A DNA stretch of 64,000 nt from RZYX01 sp036654375 (GTDB taxonomy: Bacteria > Bacillota > Clostridia > Oscillospirales > Acutalibacteraceae): NCBI GenBank assembly GCA_036654375.1, contig JAVVSD010000001.1:62001-126000 (forward strand), in the 5' to 3' direction. The notes under the pieces were generated by a model. The model saw nothing but the letters and a program-made list of their open reading frames with translations, searched no databases and was not told where the DNA came from. Shown here piece by piece: positions 1 through 8,931 of this stretch. The position numbers were made by a program, and so were the translations under genes. The stretch's first letter is position 1; every line of letters starts with the position of its first letter.

Positions 1-835
1 AATCAATAAGGTCTGTTATATCTTTTGTCGTTGCATTTCCAATATTGATAATAAAGCCTGCGTGTTTTTCACTCACCTGTGCTCCCCCGATTGTTTTACC
101 TTTAAGCCCACACTCCTGAATTAGTGTTCCAGCAAAATTACCCTCTGGTCTTTTAAACACACTGCCTGCACTTGGATAATCAAGTGGCTGTTTTAACTTT
201 CTTCTTTCGAGCAAAGAATCCATTTTGTATTTAATGGCATCCGCATCACCTTTTTCAAGCTTAAATACAACGCTTGTAATAAGGCAATTGTTTTTGCCAT
301 ATGCACTTTTTCTGTATCCAAATTCAAGATTGTCGCCCGAAAGGGAATTGCGTTCTCCATCTGGAGTGATGTGGTTACATAGCATAATAATATCTTTCAT
401 CTCTCCGCCATATGCACCAGCATTCATAAATGCTGCACCACCAACTGAGCCAGGTATTCCAAATGCAAATTCCATCCCAGTAAGCTCATATTCAAGTGCA
501 AACATACAAAGCTTTGCAAGATTTACTCCTGCTCCGCATTTTATTATACCGCCACCGCAGTATTCAATGTGTTGAAAGCTATTACCAATGTATATTACTA
601 CACCGTCTATCCCATTATCTGAAACGAGTGTATTACTTCCGTTGCCAACGATAATTGGTTTAACACCTAACGAAAAGCAAAACTTATAAAGCTGTGCAAT
701 GTCTTCAACTGTATCTGGCGTGATAAATAATTTGGCATACCCGCCTGTCTTAAAGCTTGTATACTCACTCATAAGAACGGATTCTTTAACTTTGCAGTTA
801 AGATTTCGTGCATACTCTTTAATCTTATCTATCAT
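1..835 (-). CDS. murB: UDP-N-acetylenolpyruvoylglucosamine reductase MurB (3' end cut by window edge)
   Basis: FAD- and NADPH-dependent reduction of enolpyruvyl-UDP-GlcNAc to UDP-MurNAc in the cytoplasm, second committed step of peptidoglycan precursor synthesis. I translated this strand directly: it opens MIDKIKEYARN, has the FAD-site stretch GIPGSVGGAAFMNAGAYGG, and the YPSAGSVFKRP motif with the catalytic Ser of the type II (Bacillus-like) family. About 278 residues are present of roughly 300; the C-terminal Glu region lies outside the window. ATG at 833-835 follows an AAAGGGG ribosome site and lies 13 bases after the glucokinase stop, so it is the third gene of the hprK operon. Confidence 0.95.
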   Translation of the reverse strand, partial: MIDKIKEYARNLNCKVKESVLMSEYTSFKTGGYAKLFITPDTVEDIAQLYKFCFSLGVKPIIVGNGSNTLVSDNGIDGVVIYIGNSFQHIEYCGGGIIKCGAGVNLAKLCMFALEYELTGMEFAFGIPGSVGGAAFMNAGAYGGEMKDIIMLCNHITPDGERNSLSGDNLEFGYRKSAYGKNNCLITSVVFKLEKGDADAIKYKMDSLLERRKLKQPLDYPSAGSVFKRPEGNFAGTLIQECGLKGKTIGGAQVSEKHAGFIINIGNATTKDITDLID

Positions 836-848
836 AAAATCAGCCCCT

Positions 849-1805
849 TTATATTTCGTTTAGCAATGCAGCACCAATAATACCCGCATCATTTTTTAAC
901 TTTGCTATGCAAATTTCTGTTTGCTTACTTGAATGGATACTATATCTTTCTTTTTCTACCCTTTTAATAACTGGAAGCAAAATTGCATTCCCCTCGTTAG
1001 ACATTCCGCCACCTATGCAAAGTACCTGCGGTTGGTAAAGGTTAATAAGATTGGTTATACCGCAAGCAAGATAGTCAAGATATCTCTCCACCAGCTCAAC
1101 CCCAAGCTTGTCGCCGTTTCGCATTGCATCAAAAGCAATTTTCGCATTAACTTTTGAAAGGTCATATCCGATTAATTCCCATATATAGCTACTCTGACTT
1201 TTGTCTTCAAATAAAGCATTCAATGTTTGCCTTTTAATCGCTGTTGCCGATGCGTATTTTTCCCAACAACCTTTTCTTCCACAACCGCACTGAACACCAT
1301 CAAAATCAATTACCATATGCCCAGTTTCAACAGCAGCACCGTTAACACCTGTCAGCATTTTATCATTAACAAAAATTCCGCCGCCTATTCCTGTTCCCAG
1401 CGTTATCGCTATAAAATCTATTGCTCCTTTTCCAGCACCCACTTTTTTTTCTGCAAGTGCCGCACAGTTTGCATCATTTGTCACAAATACAGGTTTATTA
1501 AGCAAATTTTGGAGCGTCTGCTTTAAAGGAGCATTAAAAAATTTAAGATTGCTCGAGAACTCAACAATGCCAGTTTCAGTATTAACTGCACCTGGAGTTC
1601 CAACGCCAACTGTTGAGATGTCCTGCATTGTAATGTTGGCATCCACAGTTGCTATTTTAACCGCCTTTGCAATATCCTCAAAAATTTTATCTGAGCTTCG
1701 TGGAAGGTTTGTCTTTAACACTGCTCTTCCTATAATTTCAAGATTATCGTCAATTACTCCAACAGAAATATTGGTTCCACCCAAATCTACTCCTACTCTG
1801 AACAT
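849..1805 (-). CDS. glcK: ROK-family glucokinase
   Basis: Phosphorylates glucose (possibly related sugars) with ATP to the 6-phosphate in the cytoplasm. The 318-residue protein begins MFRVGVDLGGTN, the ATP phosphate-binding loop of ROK kinases; it has the sugar-site ETGH motif and the zinc-binding CGCGRKGCWEKYAS motif that marks the ROK family. An in-frame ATG 39 bases further upstream exists, but GGAGGAG sits just before the start chosen here. It lies 16 bases after hprK and 13 before murB, in one operon. Coupling a sugar kinase with HPr kinase fits carbon-state sensing. Exact sugar preference cannot be read from sequence. Confidence 0.93.
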   Translation of the reverse strand: MFRVGVDLGGTNISVGVIDDNLEIIGRAVLKTNLPRSSDKIFEDIAKAVKIATVDANITMQDISTVGVGTPGAVNTETGIVEFSSNLKFFNAPLKQTLQNLLNKPVFVTNDANCAALAEKKVGAGKGAIDFIAITLGTGIGGGIFVNDKMLTGVNGAAVETGHMVIDFDGVQCGCGRKGCWEKYASATAIKRQTLNALFEDKSQSSYIWELIGYDLSKVNAKIAFDAMRNGDKLGVELVERYLDYLACGITNLINLYQPQVLCIGGGMSNEGNAILLPVIKRVEKERYSIHSSKQTEICIAKLKNDAGIIGAALLNEI

Positions 1806-1821
1806 AAACTCCTCCAGAAAA

Positions 1822-2796
1822 TTAAAGATTGTGCCAGATATCAAGCGGTGATTTAACTTCTTTTATTTCTTCATCCATCATGCCAAGGCTTGTTAAAAGT
1901 TCCTTTGCAGAGTTGTATCCCATCTTTTTCTGCCTATTATTTATTGCTGCAACCTCAATGATTACCGCAAGATTTCGTCCTGGTCTTACAGGGACAACGG
2001 CAAGTGGAACACTAATTCCCAGAATTGTTGTATATTCTTCATCAAGTCCCATACGCTCATAGACTTTTTCATCATCCCACTGTTCAAGCTCAATAACCAT
2101 ATCAATCTTTACTGTTAGCTTTACGGCACTCATACCAAATAAACGACGAGCATCAATAATTCCTACTCCGCGTAGTTCAATAAAATGCCTTATGTTGTCT
2201 GGTGCTGAGCCAACAATGGTTCTGCTTGACACTTTTCTTAGCTCAACTGCATCATCAGCAACTAATCTGTGTCCCCTTTTTATAAGTTCAACAACAGTTT
2301 CACTCTTTCCAACTCCACTGTCGCCTACAATAAGTATTCCCTCACCCGAAACTTCTACTAATACGCCATGCCTTGTTATTCTTTCTGCAAGTTCAACATT
2401 GAGATATGAAACAAGTGAAGAAATCGCATTTGATGTTTCCTCACAGGTTTTAAGAAGTGGCACTTGATACTTTTGAGCAAGTCCCAAAATATCCTCTGGG
2501 CAGTCAACGCAGTTAAGTGGCAGTATTACTGTTATTGGCTTTTTACTAAAGAAACGGTCAAGTGAGGAAAGCCTTTCCTCGTCAGTCATATCCGCCAAAA
2601 ATTCCATTTCTGACTTTCCCATGAACTGAACTCTTTCAGAATTAAAATAATGGTCATGACTCGCTAAAATAAGGCTTGGTCTACACACTTCAAATGAAGT
2701 TATTAAAATTTCAGATGCTTCCTTTGGCATATAAACTGTTTCTAAAGACTCAGCAGTAATTACTTTTGAAAGTGGCACAGAATATTTTGCAGACAT
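1822..2796 (-). CDS. hprK: HPr kinase/phosphorylase
   Basis: Bifunctional enzyme that phosphorylates and dephosphorylates HPr at Ser46, controlling CcpA-type carbon catabolite repression and PTS activity in Gram-positives. The 324 residues match the family length. The conserved His (residue 143) precedes the Walker A loop GDSGVGKS at residues 158-165, and the HprK signature IELRGVGIIDARRLFG lies at 206-221. The N-terminal 130 residues form the usual non-catalytic domain. First gene of the hprK-glcK-murB operon, with a consensus-like promoter about 60 bases upstream. PTS genes are not in the window. Confidence 0.96.
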   Translation of the reverse strand: MSAKYSVPLSKVITAESLETVYMPKEASEILITSFEVCRPSLILASHDHYFNSERVQFMGKSEMEFLADMTDEERLSSLDRFFSKKPITVILPLNCVDCPEDILGLAQKYQVPLLKTCEETSNAISSLVSYLNVELAERITRHGVLVEVSGEGILIVGDSGVGKSETVVELIKRGHRLVADDAVELRKVSSRTIVGSAPDNIRHFIELRGVGIIDARRLFGMSAVKLTVKIDMVIELEQWDDEKVYERMGLDEEYTTILGISVPLAVVPVRPGRNLAVIIEVAAINNRQKKMGYNSAKELLTSLGMMDEEIKEVKSPLDIWHNL

Positions 2797-2851
2797 ATTA
2801 CGCTTCCTTTCACTTTTAAAAATACTTTTGTTTTAAATTACATATAATATT

Positions 2852-2880
2852 ATTATAATACAAATACAGGGCAGTTCCAA
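2852..2880 (-). promoter_or_regulatory. SigA-type promoter of hprK-glcK-murB
   Basis: On the minus strand TTGGAA (2875-2880) and TATAAT (2852-2857) are separated by exactly 17 bases, about 55 bases before the hprK start. The -10 is perfect and the -35 matches 4 of 6. Assignment is from sequence only. Confidence 0.75.
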
Positions 2881-2943
2881 TAAGAATTTTAAAAAATGTG
2901 CAATTATTATCTCTTTAAATGCGATGAGCAGGGAAATCCCTGC

Positions 2944-3153
2944 TCATTCACCTATGTATTCAAATCTTTTGATCTTTTTGCCATCACGCTCTATTTCCTC
3001 TTCCCACATTTCGGCAGGACGAACCCATAAATGACCATCGTCATAAAGAGCCTTATAAACTACCATTTCTTCAAGCGTTTCCGAATGCTTTGCAACTCCG
3101 ATGACTTCATACTCATTGCCTTTAAAATGCCTGTAACGCCCCTGCTTTATCAT
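2944..3153 (-). CDS. DUF1653 domain protein
   Basis: A 69-residue cytoplasmic protein that is all one DUF1653 domain: KQGRYRHFKGNEYEVIG at the start, then a strand-rich region with VVYKALYDDGHLWVRP and FEYIGE at the end. The family is widespread in bacteria with no established function. Its ATG overlaps the TGA of the upstream DUF896 gene (ATGA), so the two are translationally coupled. Recognition rests on the characteristic GxYRHFKG and VxYxxLY patterns; no function is inferred. Confidence 0.85.
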   Translation of the reverse strand: MIKQGRYRHFKGNEYEVIGVAKHSETLEEMVVYKALYDDGHLWVRPAEMWEEEIERDGKKIKRFEYIGE

Positions 3154-3374
3154 CGTTTGTCACCCTTATTCTTACTTTCAACTTTTTTCTTGTTTCCTTT
3201 TTCATCAACAATGTAGGTGTTTTCAAGTTGCGAAACAAGGCTGCTTTTAAATGCAGCCACATATTCTCTGCGAAGCTGTGTCTGCTCCTCTTTTTCTGAA
3301 TCTGACAGCTCCTGCTGACGAGATTTTTTTGCGAGTTCGTTTATTCTGTCTATTTTTGATTGTTCCATTTTCAT
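3150..3374 (-). CDS. DUF896 (YnzC-like) small helical protein
   Basis: A 74-residue charged protein starting MKMEQSKIDRINELAKKSRQ, followed by a conserved E-x-E-x2-E-Q-x2-LR-x2-Y pattern typical of DUF896/YnzC, a short helical-hairpin family in Firmicutes without known function. The tail is Lys-rich. I chose the ATG at 3372-3374 because AGGA lies 5 bases upstream; another ATG two codons later is possible, and longer in-frame starts lack a ribosome site. It is followed by DUF1653 with an ATGA overlap, and it diverges from cca. Confidence 0.82.
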   Translation of the reverse strand: MKMEQSKIDRINELAKKSRQQELSDSEKEEQTQLRREYVAAFKSSLVSQLENTYIVDEKGNKKKVESKNKGDKR

Positions 3375-3468
3375 CACCGTCCTATATTTTATCATTATGC
3401 CCATACTTTGTAAACATATAGACAGAATAATAAAGACATGATATTCTTGTTATAAGGAGGCGAGTAAT

Positions 3469-4815
3469 GTGAATATTGTTTTGCCTGCACAGGTAAAGAC
3501 TGCAATTGATATGCTTGAACAGCAAGGCTTTGACGCCTTTATTGTTGGCGGTTGTGTTAGGGACTCTGTGCTTAAAGTTGCTCCGCCTGACTGGGATATA
3601 ACTACCAGTGCTTTACCCGAAGAGATTTTGACTGTATTTAAGGACTTCAAAACAATAAAAACTGGAATTAAACATGGCACCGTTACTGTTATAATTAACG
3701 AGATGCCACTTGAGATAACTACATTCAGAATAGATGGAAATTATCTTGATAATCGCCACCCACAAAGTGTTGAATTTTGCTGTAGTCTTAACGAGGATTT
3801 AAGCCGCCGTGACTTTACAATAAATTCAATGGCATTTAATGAATCCAGTGGACTTATTGATATTTTGGGTGGTTTAAATGATATTGATAGAAAAATCATA
3901 AAATGTGTTGGCAACCCTGATGAAAGATTTTGTGAAGATGCGTTAAGAATTTTAAGAGCGCTCAGATTTTCCTCTGTCCTTGGCTTTGACTTAGAGCAGT
4001 CAACATCTGATAGCATTTTAAGAAATGACCATCTCTTACAAAATGTATCAAAAGAACGCATTGGGTGTGAACTTCTCAAGTTGCTCTGTGGTAAAAATGT
4101 TGTAAATGTGCTTCTTAAATACCGTAAGGTTTTTGCAAAGATAATTCCAGAAATCGAGCCAATGTTTGATTTTGACCAGAAAAACAAACATCATATTTTT
4201 GATGTTTGGGAACACACTGTTTATGCCATTGGCTTTTCAGAAGCTGACCCTATTGTTAGACTTACCCTTTTACTGCACGACATTGGAAAGCCTCGTTGCT
4301 ATACTGTTGACAATAATGGCGTTGGTCATTTTTATGGTCATGGCAATTTTAGTGCCGATATTGCAAATACCGTTTTAAAAAATCTTAGACTAAGCAATGA
4401 AATGTCTGCGACAATATTGACACTTGTCAAATACCATGACTATGATATTAGTGCAGATGAAAAAGTTATCAAAATGATGCTCACCAAATTTACGCTTCCT
4501 GTTTTAAATTTATTATTTAAGGTGCAAACAGCCGACTCTCTTGCACACAATCCCGTCTATTCAGGCTATACCGAAAAAATTCAAGAGGCAAAAATAATGG
4601 CTGATGAAATAGTTGAACGCGATGAATGTTTCAGCCTTAAAAAGCTAAATATTAACGGCAATGATTTAATTGATATTGGCATAACCGATGGTAAAAAAAT
4701 TGGTGAAATATTAAATTTGCTTTTGATTGAAGTTATTGATACCGAAGTTTGCAATGATAAAGCTTCCCTTATTACTCGAGCAAAAGATATATTTGGAGGT
4801 AATACAAATGGATAA
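3469..4815 (+). CDS. cca: CCA tRNA nucleotidyltransferase with HD domain
   Basis: Adds or repairs the 3' CCA end of tRNAs. It is a 448-residue class II nucleotidyltransferase: flexible loop FIVGGCVRD at residues 24-32, the metal-binding DWD at 41-43, and RRDFTINSMAF further on, all diagnostic of the polymerase-beta head. A C-terminal HD phosphohydrolase motif (LLLHDIGKP) follows, as in many clostridial CCA enzymes. The start is GTG at 3469 with AAGGAGG 8 bases upstream; an ATG two bases earlier runs straight into TGA. The last codons overlap the start of the next gene. Confidence 0.94.
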   Translation: MNIVLPAQVKTAIDMLEQQGFDAFIVGGCVRDSVLKVAPPDWDITTSALPEEILTVFKDFKTIKTGIKHGTVTVIINEMPLEITTFRIDGNYLDNRHPQSVEFCCSLNEDLSRRDFTINSMAFNESSGLIDILGGLNDIDRKIIKCVGNPDERFCEDALRILRALRFSSVLGFDLEQSTSDSILRNDHLLQNVSKERIGCELLKLLCGKNVVNVLLKYRKVFAKIIPEIEPMFDFDQKNKHHIFDVWEHTVYAIGFSEADPIVRLTLLLHDIGKPRCYTVDNNGVGHFYGHGNFSADIANTVLKNLRLSNEMSATILTLVKYHDYDISADEKVIKMMLTKFTLPVLNLLFKVQTADSLAHNPVYSGYTEKIQEAKIMADEIVERDECFSLKKLNINGNDLIDIGITDGKKIGEILNLLLIEVIDTEVCNDKASLITRAKDIFGGNTNG

Positions 4816-5227
4816 AATTAAAACAAAGATACTCAAATTTTGGGTTTCATGGGCTGTTGTTTTTGGAGCAATACTTATTGCAACCATTGTCGCATCAAAT
4901 TCAATTAAATATTGGGGTGTCATAATCTCATTACTCTATTGGATACTGTTTATTTATCTGTATACACAAGAATATAACGGGCTTATTAATGCTGTGCTTC
5001 AAAGGTTCCCAAATGTACATGAAAAAGTCTTTGGTCAAACCACTTCTGTAAAAGACAAATACCAGAAACTAATTTGTTGGGATTCAGACCCTATAACTTC
5101 AGAAATGTATAATGAGGATTTGAATATACAAAACAGATATTTGAAAATTAAGGAGTTGGATACTTTCAAAATCGTTCTTTTTATTAGCGTTATTATAATA
5201 ATGGTTGTAACCCTTATCATTTATTAA
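4808..5227 (+). CDS. Small integral membrane protein, unknown function
   Basis: A 139-residue protein I do not recognise. It starts MDKIKTKILKF and has three strongly hydrophobic stretches, about residues 12-32, 34-54 and 117-138; the last sits at the very C-terminus. The soluble part between the second and third spans has a run of charged residues around KDKYQKLICWDSD. The ATG overlaps the cca stop by 8 bases and GGAGGT ends 7 bases upstream, so translation is coupled to cca. An in-frame upstream start inside cca lacks a ribosome site. Confidence 0.75.
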   Translation: MDKIKTKILKFWVSWAVVFGAILIATIVASNSIKYWGVIISLLYWILFIYLYTQEYNGLINAVLQRFPNVHEKVFGQTTSVKDKYQKLICWDSDPITSEMYNEDLNIQNRYLKIKELDTFKIVLFISVIIIMVVTLIIY

Positions 5228-5255
5228 TACATATAGTTATATTTTAATAAATTCA

Positions 5256-5284
5256 TTGACATTTGTACTATGTTACGATATCAT
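5256..5284 (+). promoter_or_regulatory. Promoter of the ABC importer operon
   Basis: TTGACA (5256-5261) is separated by 17 bases from TATCAT (5279-5284). Transcription would start near 5291, leaving a leader of about 165 bases before the first gene. Confidence 0.7.
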
Positions 5285-5299
5285 TATTATGGAATTTGT

Positions 5300-5436
5300 G
5301 CCATGAAGGCATATCATTACAGTTAGCTTTTTATTTATTGTAATTTACGCCACGAAGGTTTGTTTCATCATTTAATTATGGTGTTTGGCTTCGTGGCTAT
5401 TTTTGTGTTAATAATGAATTATTAACACAAAAATAG
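5300..5436 (+). promoter_or_regulatory. Structured 5' leader with competing hairpins (attenuator or riboswitch-like)
   Basis: GCCATGAAG (5300-5308) and GCCACGAAG (5349-5357) can each pair with CTTCGTGGC (5389-5397), the first with one G-U pair. The second pairing is followed by TATTTTTG and would resemble a terminator; the first would prevent it. Directly after comes a perfect 19-base inverted repeat (arms 5397-5415 and 5418-5436, 2-base spacer) that ends nine bases before the ribosome site. I do not recognise a known riboswitch class. Confidence 0.55.
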
Positions 5437-5457
5437 AAATTATTAGGAGAATGATAA

Positions 5458-7035
5458 ATGACAAAGAAAATTCTTAGTATTATTTTTTCAATTTGCTTGC
5501 TTGTGACAGTTTTTGCAGGCTGTAACAAGAAAAATGCTGAAGTTCCAAAAAATAAAGACTCTGTAATAATTGCTATGGGTACAGCCAGTGAACCTGAGTC
5601 TGGATTTGACCCTGCCCATGGCTGGGGTGCTGGTGAGCATGTTCACGAGCCACTTATTCAAAGTACATTAACAGTAACAACAAACGACCTTGAAATTGAA
5701 TATGACCTTGCAACTGACATGATAACAAGCCCAGACGGTCTTACATGGACAGTTAAAATCCGTGATGATGTTAAATTCACAGACGGCAAAAAGCTTACAG
5801 CTAAAGATGTTGCTTTTACTTATAACACACTCAAAAAGACAAGTTCTGTAAATGATTTTACAATGCTTGATAAAGCCGAAGCAACAGATGCCACTACCGT
5901 TGTTTTCCACCTTAATAAAGCATACTCTATTTGGCCATACACTATGGCTATTGTCGGCATTGTTCCTGAACACGCATATGGAAAAGACTATGGCTCTCAC
6001 CCTATTGGCTCAGGCAGATATAAGTTAAAGCAGTGGGACAAAGGACAGCAGGTTATTTTTGAAGCTAATGAAAATTATTATGGCAAAAAAGTTAAGATGA
6101 AAAAGGTTACAATTCTCTTTATGAGTGAAGATGCTGCTTTTTCAGCAGTTAAAGCTGGCCAAGTTGACCTTGCATATACAGCTGCATCTTATTCAAAGCA
6201 GAAAATCAAAAACTATGAATTGCTTTCATTCAAGTCTGTTGACAACCGCACATTTAATCTTCCAACAATTGCACAGACAAAGAATAATGATGGACTTAAA
6301 ATTGGCAACAATGTTACAAATGACATTGCAATTCGTAAGGCCGTAAACATCGGTCTTGACCGCAATGAAATGATTAAAAATGTTCTTAATGGTCATGGAA
6401 CTCCTGCTTTCAGCGTATGTGATAACATGCCTTGGGACAGTTCCCTCAACGAAGTTAAATACGACCTTAAAGGAGCAATTAAAATTCTTGACGATGCTGG
6501 CTGGGTAAAAGGTAGCGACGGAATTAGAGCTAAAAACGGTGTTCGTGCTGAAATCTCCATTATGTATCCTTCAGGTGATTCTGTTAGGCAGGCACTTTCC
6601 GCAGATACAAAAAACCAGCTTAAAAAAATTGGTATTTCAGTTGTCTTACAGGGTGTTAGCTGGGACGAAGCATATGACCGTGCTAAATCAGAAATTATGA
6701 CATGGGGCTGGGGTTCACATACTCCAATGGAGATTTATAATATTTATCACTCAAATGCCAAAACTGGTTTAGCGGATTATTCTCCTTACTCAAACGCAAC
6801 CGCCGACAAGCTTATGGATAAAGCCCTTGCAAGTTCTTCTCTTGAAGAATCCTATAAGCTTTGGCAGGAAGCTCAGGTTGAAATAAACAAAGATGTTCCA
6901 TGGATTTGGCTTGTCAACATTGACCACCTTTATTGGTCAAATAAAAAGCTGAATGTTGCTGAACAAAAGCTTCACCCACACGGACACGGATGGTCTATTG
7001 TCAATAATGTTGACCAGTGGACTTGGGATAACTAA
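5458..7035 (+). CDS. Extracellular solute-binding lipoprotein, SBP_bac_5 (nickel/peptide type)
   Basis: Substrate-capture protein of an ABC importer, anchored outside the membrane. The 525 residues begin with a lipoprotein signal ending VFAGC (lipid-modified Cys22). The mature part has family-5 features: DFPAH-like N-terminus (GFDPAHGWGAGEHVHEPL), DGLTWTVKIRDDVKFTDGKKLTAKDV, and HPIGSGRYKLKQW. The C-terminus carries a His-rich HPHGHGW segment, often seen in the nickel/cobalt-type branch and suggestive of metal binding. AGGAGA lies 8 bases before the ATG. First gene of a five-gene operon; nickel or cobalt as substrate is inference, and peptide remains possible. Confidence 0.9.
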   Translation: MTKKILSIIFSICLLVTVFAGCNKKNAEVPKNKDSVIIAMGTASEPESGFDPAHGWGAGEHVHEPLIQSTLTVTTNDLEIEYDLATDMITSPDGLTWTVKIRDDVKFTDGKKLTAKDVAFTYNTLKKTSSVNDFTMLDKAEATDATTVVFHLNKAYSIWPYTMAIVGIVPEHAYGKDYGSHPIGSGRYKLKQWDKGQQVIFEANENYYGKKVKMKKVTILFMSEDAAFSAVKAGQVDLAYTAASYSKQKIKNYELLSFKSVDNRTFNLPTIAQTKNNDGLKIGNNVTNDIAIRKAVNIGLDRNEMIKNVLNGHGTPAFSVCDNMPWDSSLNEVKYDLKGAIKILDDAGWVKGSDGIRAKNGVRAEISIMYPSGDSVRQALSADTKNQLKKIGISVVLQGVSWDEAYDRAKSEIMTWGWGSHTPMEIYNIYHSNAKTGLADYSPYSNATADKLMDKALASSSLEESYKLWQEAQVEINKDVPWIWLVNIDHLYWSNKKLNVAEQKLHPHGHGWSIVNNVDQWTWDN

Positions 7036-7094
7036 TATTATACAGGCGGAGCTGAGAAATCAGTTCTCCGCCTGATATTTGTGGAGGACATAGT

Positions 7095-8090
7095 TTGATT
7101 AAGCACTACTTCTCTTTCTTTCTTAAAAGCTTTTTTCGAATGCTACTTTTACTGATTTTTGTCAGTCTTGTGGCATTTATTTTGGTGTCTGTTTCACCAA
7201 TTGACCCACTTCAGGTCAATGTTGGACAATCTGCTCTTGGCTCGCTTAGTGAAGAACAGATTTTAAAGCTTGAAGAGTACTGGGGTGTCGGAACACCACC
7301 TGTTGAACGCTTTATTTCTTGGGCTGGTGACTTTTTCACAGGTAACATGGGTGTTTCACTTTTGTATCGTGAAAATGTTTCAGCTGTCATTGCAAATAAG
7401 CTTTCCAACTCTATTTGGATGCTTTCTATTGCATGGATAATTTCCGGTTTCTTGGGACTTGTGCTTGGAGTTATTGCAGGTGTTAAAAGAGGCAAATTTG
7501 CAGACAAGTTTATAAAAAGTTATTCTCTTGTTATTGCAAGTACTCCCACATTCTGGCTTGCACTCGTTTTGCTTATGATTTTTGCAGTTTGGCTCGGAAT
7601 CCTCCCCATCGGTCTTAGTGTTCCTATTGGAATGGACGCTGGAGATGTTACTGTTGGTGACAAAATACTGCACGCCATACTCCCCGCTTTAACTCTTAGC
7701 ATTACTGGAGTTTCAAACATCGCTTTGCATACACGAGAAAAAATGATTGATGTTATGGAAAGTGACTATGTTCTTTTTGCAAAAGCGCGTGGTGAAAGCA
7801 CTTGGAGTATTGTCAGGAGGCACGGACTTCGTAACATAATTTTACCTGCTATAACTTTACAATTTGCTTCAATCAGCGAAATCTTTGGCGGATCTGTTTT
7901 GGTTGAACAAATATTTTCATACCCAGGTCTTGGGCAGGCAACTGTAACCGCCGGACTTGGTGGAGATATTCCTCTTCTTCTTGGAATAACTGTTATCACT
8001 GCTGCTATTGTTTTTTTTGGAAATCTTATCGCAAACATACTTTACGGAATTGTAGACCCTCGCATAAGAAGGGGGGCTATAAAAAAATGA
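7095..8090 (+). CDS. ABC importer permease, DppB/NikB type
   Basis: First transmembrane subunit of the importer. It has 331 residues, an N-terminal span, a short extracytoplasmic domain (PIDPLQVNVGQ, as in DppB/NikB), then five more spans in the BPD_transp_1 fold. The EAA-type loop contacting the ATPase is visible around DYVLFAKARGESTWSIVRRH. The start is TTG at 7095 with GGAGG 7 bases upstream. It is 59 bases after the binding-protein gene, and its stop overlaps the next permease start (ATGA). Confidence 0.93.
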   Translation: MIKHYFSFFLKSFFRMLLLLIFVSLVAFILVSVSPIDPLQVNVGQSALGSLSEEQILKLEEYWGVGTPPVERFISWAGDFFTGNMGVSLLYRENVSAVIANKLSNSIWMLSIAWIISGFLGLVLGVIAGVKRGKFADKFIKSYSLVIASTPTFWLALVLLMIFAVWLGILPIGLSVPIGMDAGDVTVGDKILHAILPALTLSITGVSNIALHTREKMIDVMESDYVLFAKARGESTWSIVRRHGLRNIILPAITLQFASISEIFGGSVLVEQIFSYPGLGQATVTAGLGGDIPLLLGITVITAAIVFFGNLIANILYGIVDPRIRRGAIKK

Positions 8091-8920
8091 TTGGTAATGT
8101 ACATTTTAACAGAAGGCAAGCTACATTGAGCCTTCTAATAATTTCAGTAATATTGGTTTTAGCTATTACCATTAGTGGCCAGTTTCTTTCAAACTCCGCA
8201 ATGGAAACAAATTTTGCAATCAAGGATATCTCACCATGCCTTAAATATCCATTTGGAACGGACTGGATGGGCAGAGATATGTTTTCAAGAACACTTGCAG
8301 GTCTTTCAACAAGCATCAAAATTGGACTGCTTACAGCAAGTGCCAGTGCTGTTATTGCATTTCTACTTGGAACTGCTGCTGCAACCATGGGCAAGAAGGT
8401 GGATGCCTTTATTTTATGGCTCATTGACCTTGTCATGGGTATTCCTCATATTTTGCTACTCATACTTATCTCCTTTGCCTGTGGTAAAGGCTTTTGGGGC
8501 GTAGTTATCGGAGTTTCGCTCACCCACTGGCCATCGCTCACAAGAGTTATTCGAGGCGAAGTTCTTCAGCTTAAGGAAAGCGGATACATTAAGGTTGCTC
8601 AAAAGCGAGGCGTTAGCAGGCAAAAAATTGTGTTCAGGCATATGTTGCCTCATATTTTGCCCCAATTCCTTGTTGGTCTTATACTTTTGTTTCCTCATGC
8701 TATTCTTCACGAGGCAAGCATTACATTTTTGGGATTTGGACTTTCTCCGGAACAACCAGCTGTTGGAATTATTCTGTCTGAAAGTATGCGATATTTATCT
8801 ATGGGCGAATGGTGGCTTGCACTTTTTCCTGGTCTGCTTTTAGTTATGACTGTTATACTTTTTGACATCGCAGGTGAAAGCTTAAGAAAGCTTTTGTCGC
8901 CAAAGACTCTACATGAATAA
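8087..8920 (+). CDS. ABC importer permease, DppC/NikC type
   Basis: Second transmembrane subunit, 277 residues, paired with the NikB-type protein to form the channel. It begins with one span and the family sequence YPFGTDWMGRDMFSRTLAGLSTSIKIGL, then five spans. The coupling-helix region is SGYIKVAQKRGVSRQKIVFRHMLPH, and ITFLGFGLSPEQPAVGIIL near the end is typical of DppC/NikC. Its ATG overlaps the previous stop (ATGA), showing translational coupling and a 1:1 heterodimer. Confidence 0.93.
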   Translation: MIGNVHFNRRQATLSLLIISVILVLAITISGQFLSNSAMETNFAIKDISPCLKYPFGTDWMGRDMFSRTLAGLSTSIKIGLLTASASAVIAFLLGTAAATMGKKVDAFILWLIDLVMGIPHILLLILISFACGKGFWGVVIGVSLTHWPSLTRVIRGEVLQLKESGYIKVAQKRGVSRQKIVFRHMLPHILPQFLVGLILLFPHAILHEASITFLGFGLSPEQPAVGIILSESMRYLSMGEWWLALFPGLLLVMTVILFDIAGESLRKLLSPKTLHE

Positions 8921-8931
8921 GGAGGATAAAA

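Noticed and set aside
3386..3414. Minus-strand promoter TTTACA-N17-TAAAAT for the DUF896 gene
   Set aside because: The predicted start would lie within the ribosome site of that gene; kept only as a possibility.
3467..3472. ATG two bases before the cca GTG start
   Set aside because: It reads ATGTGA, an immediate stop.
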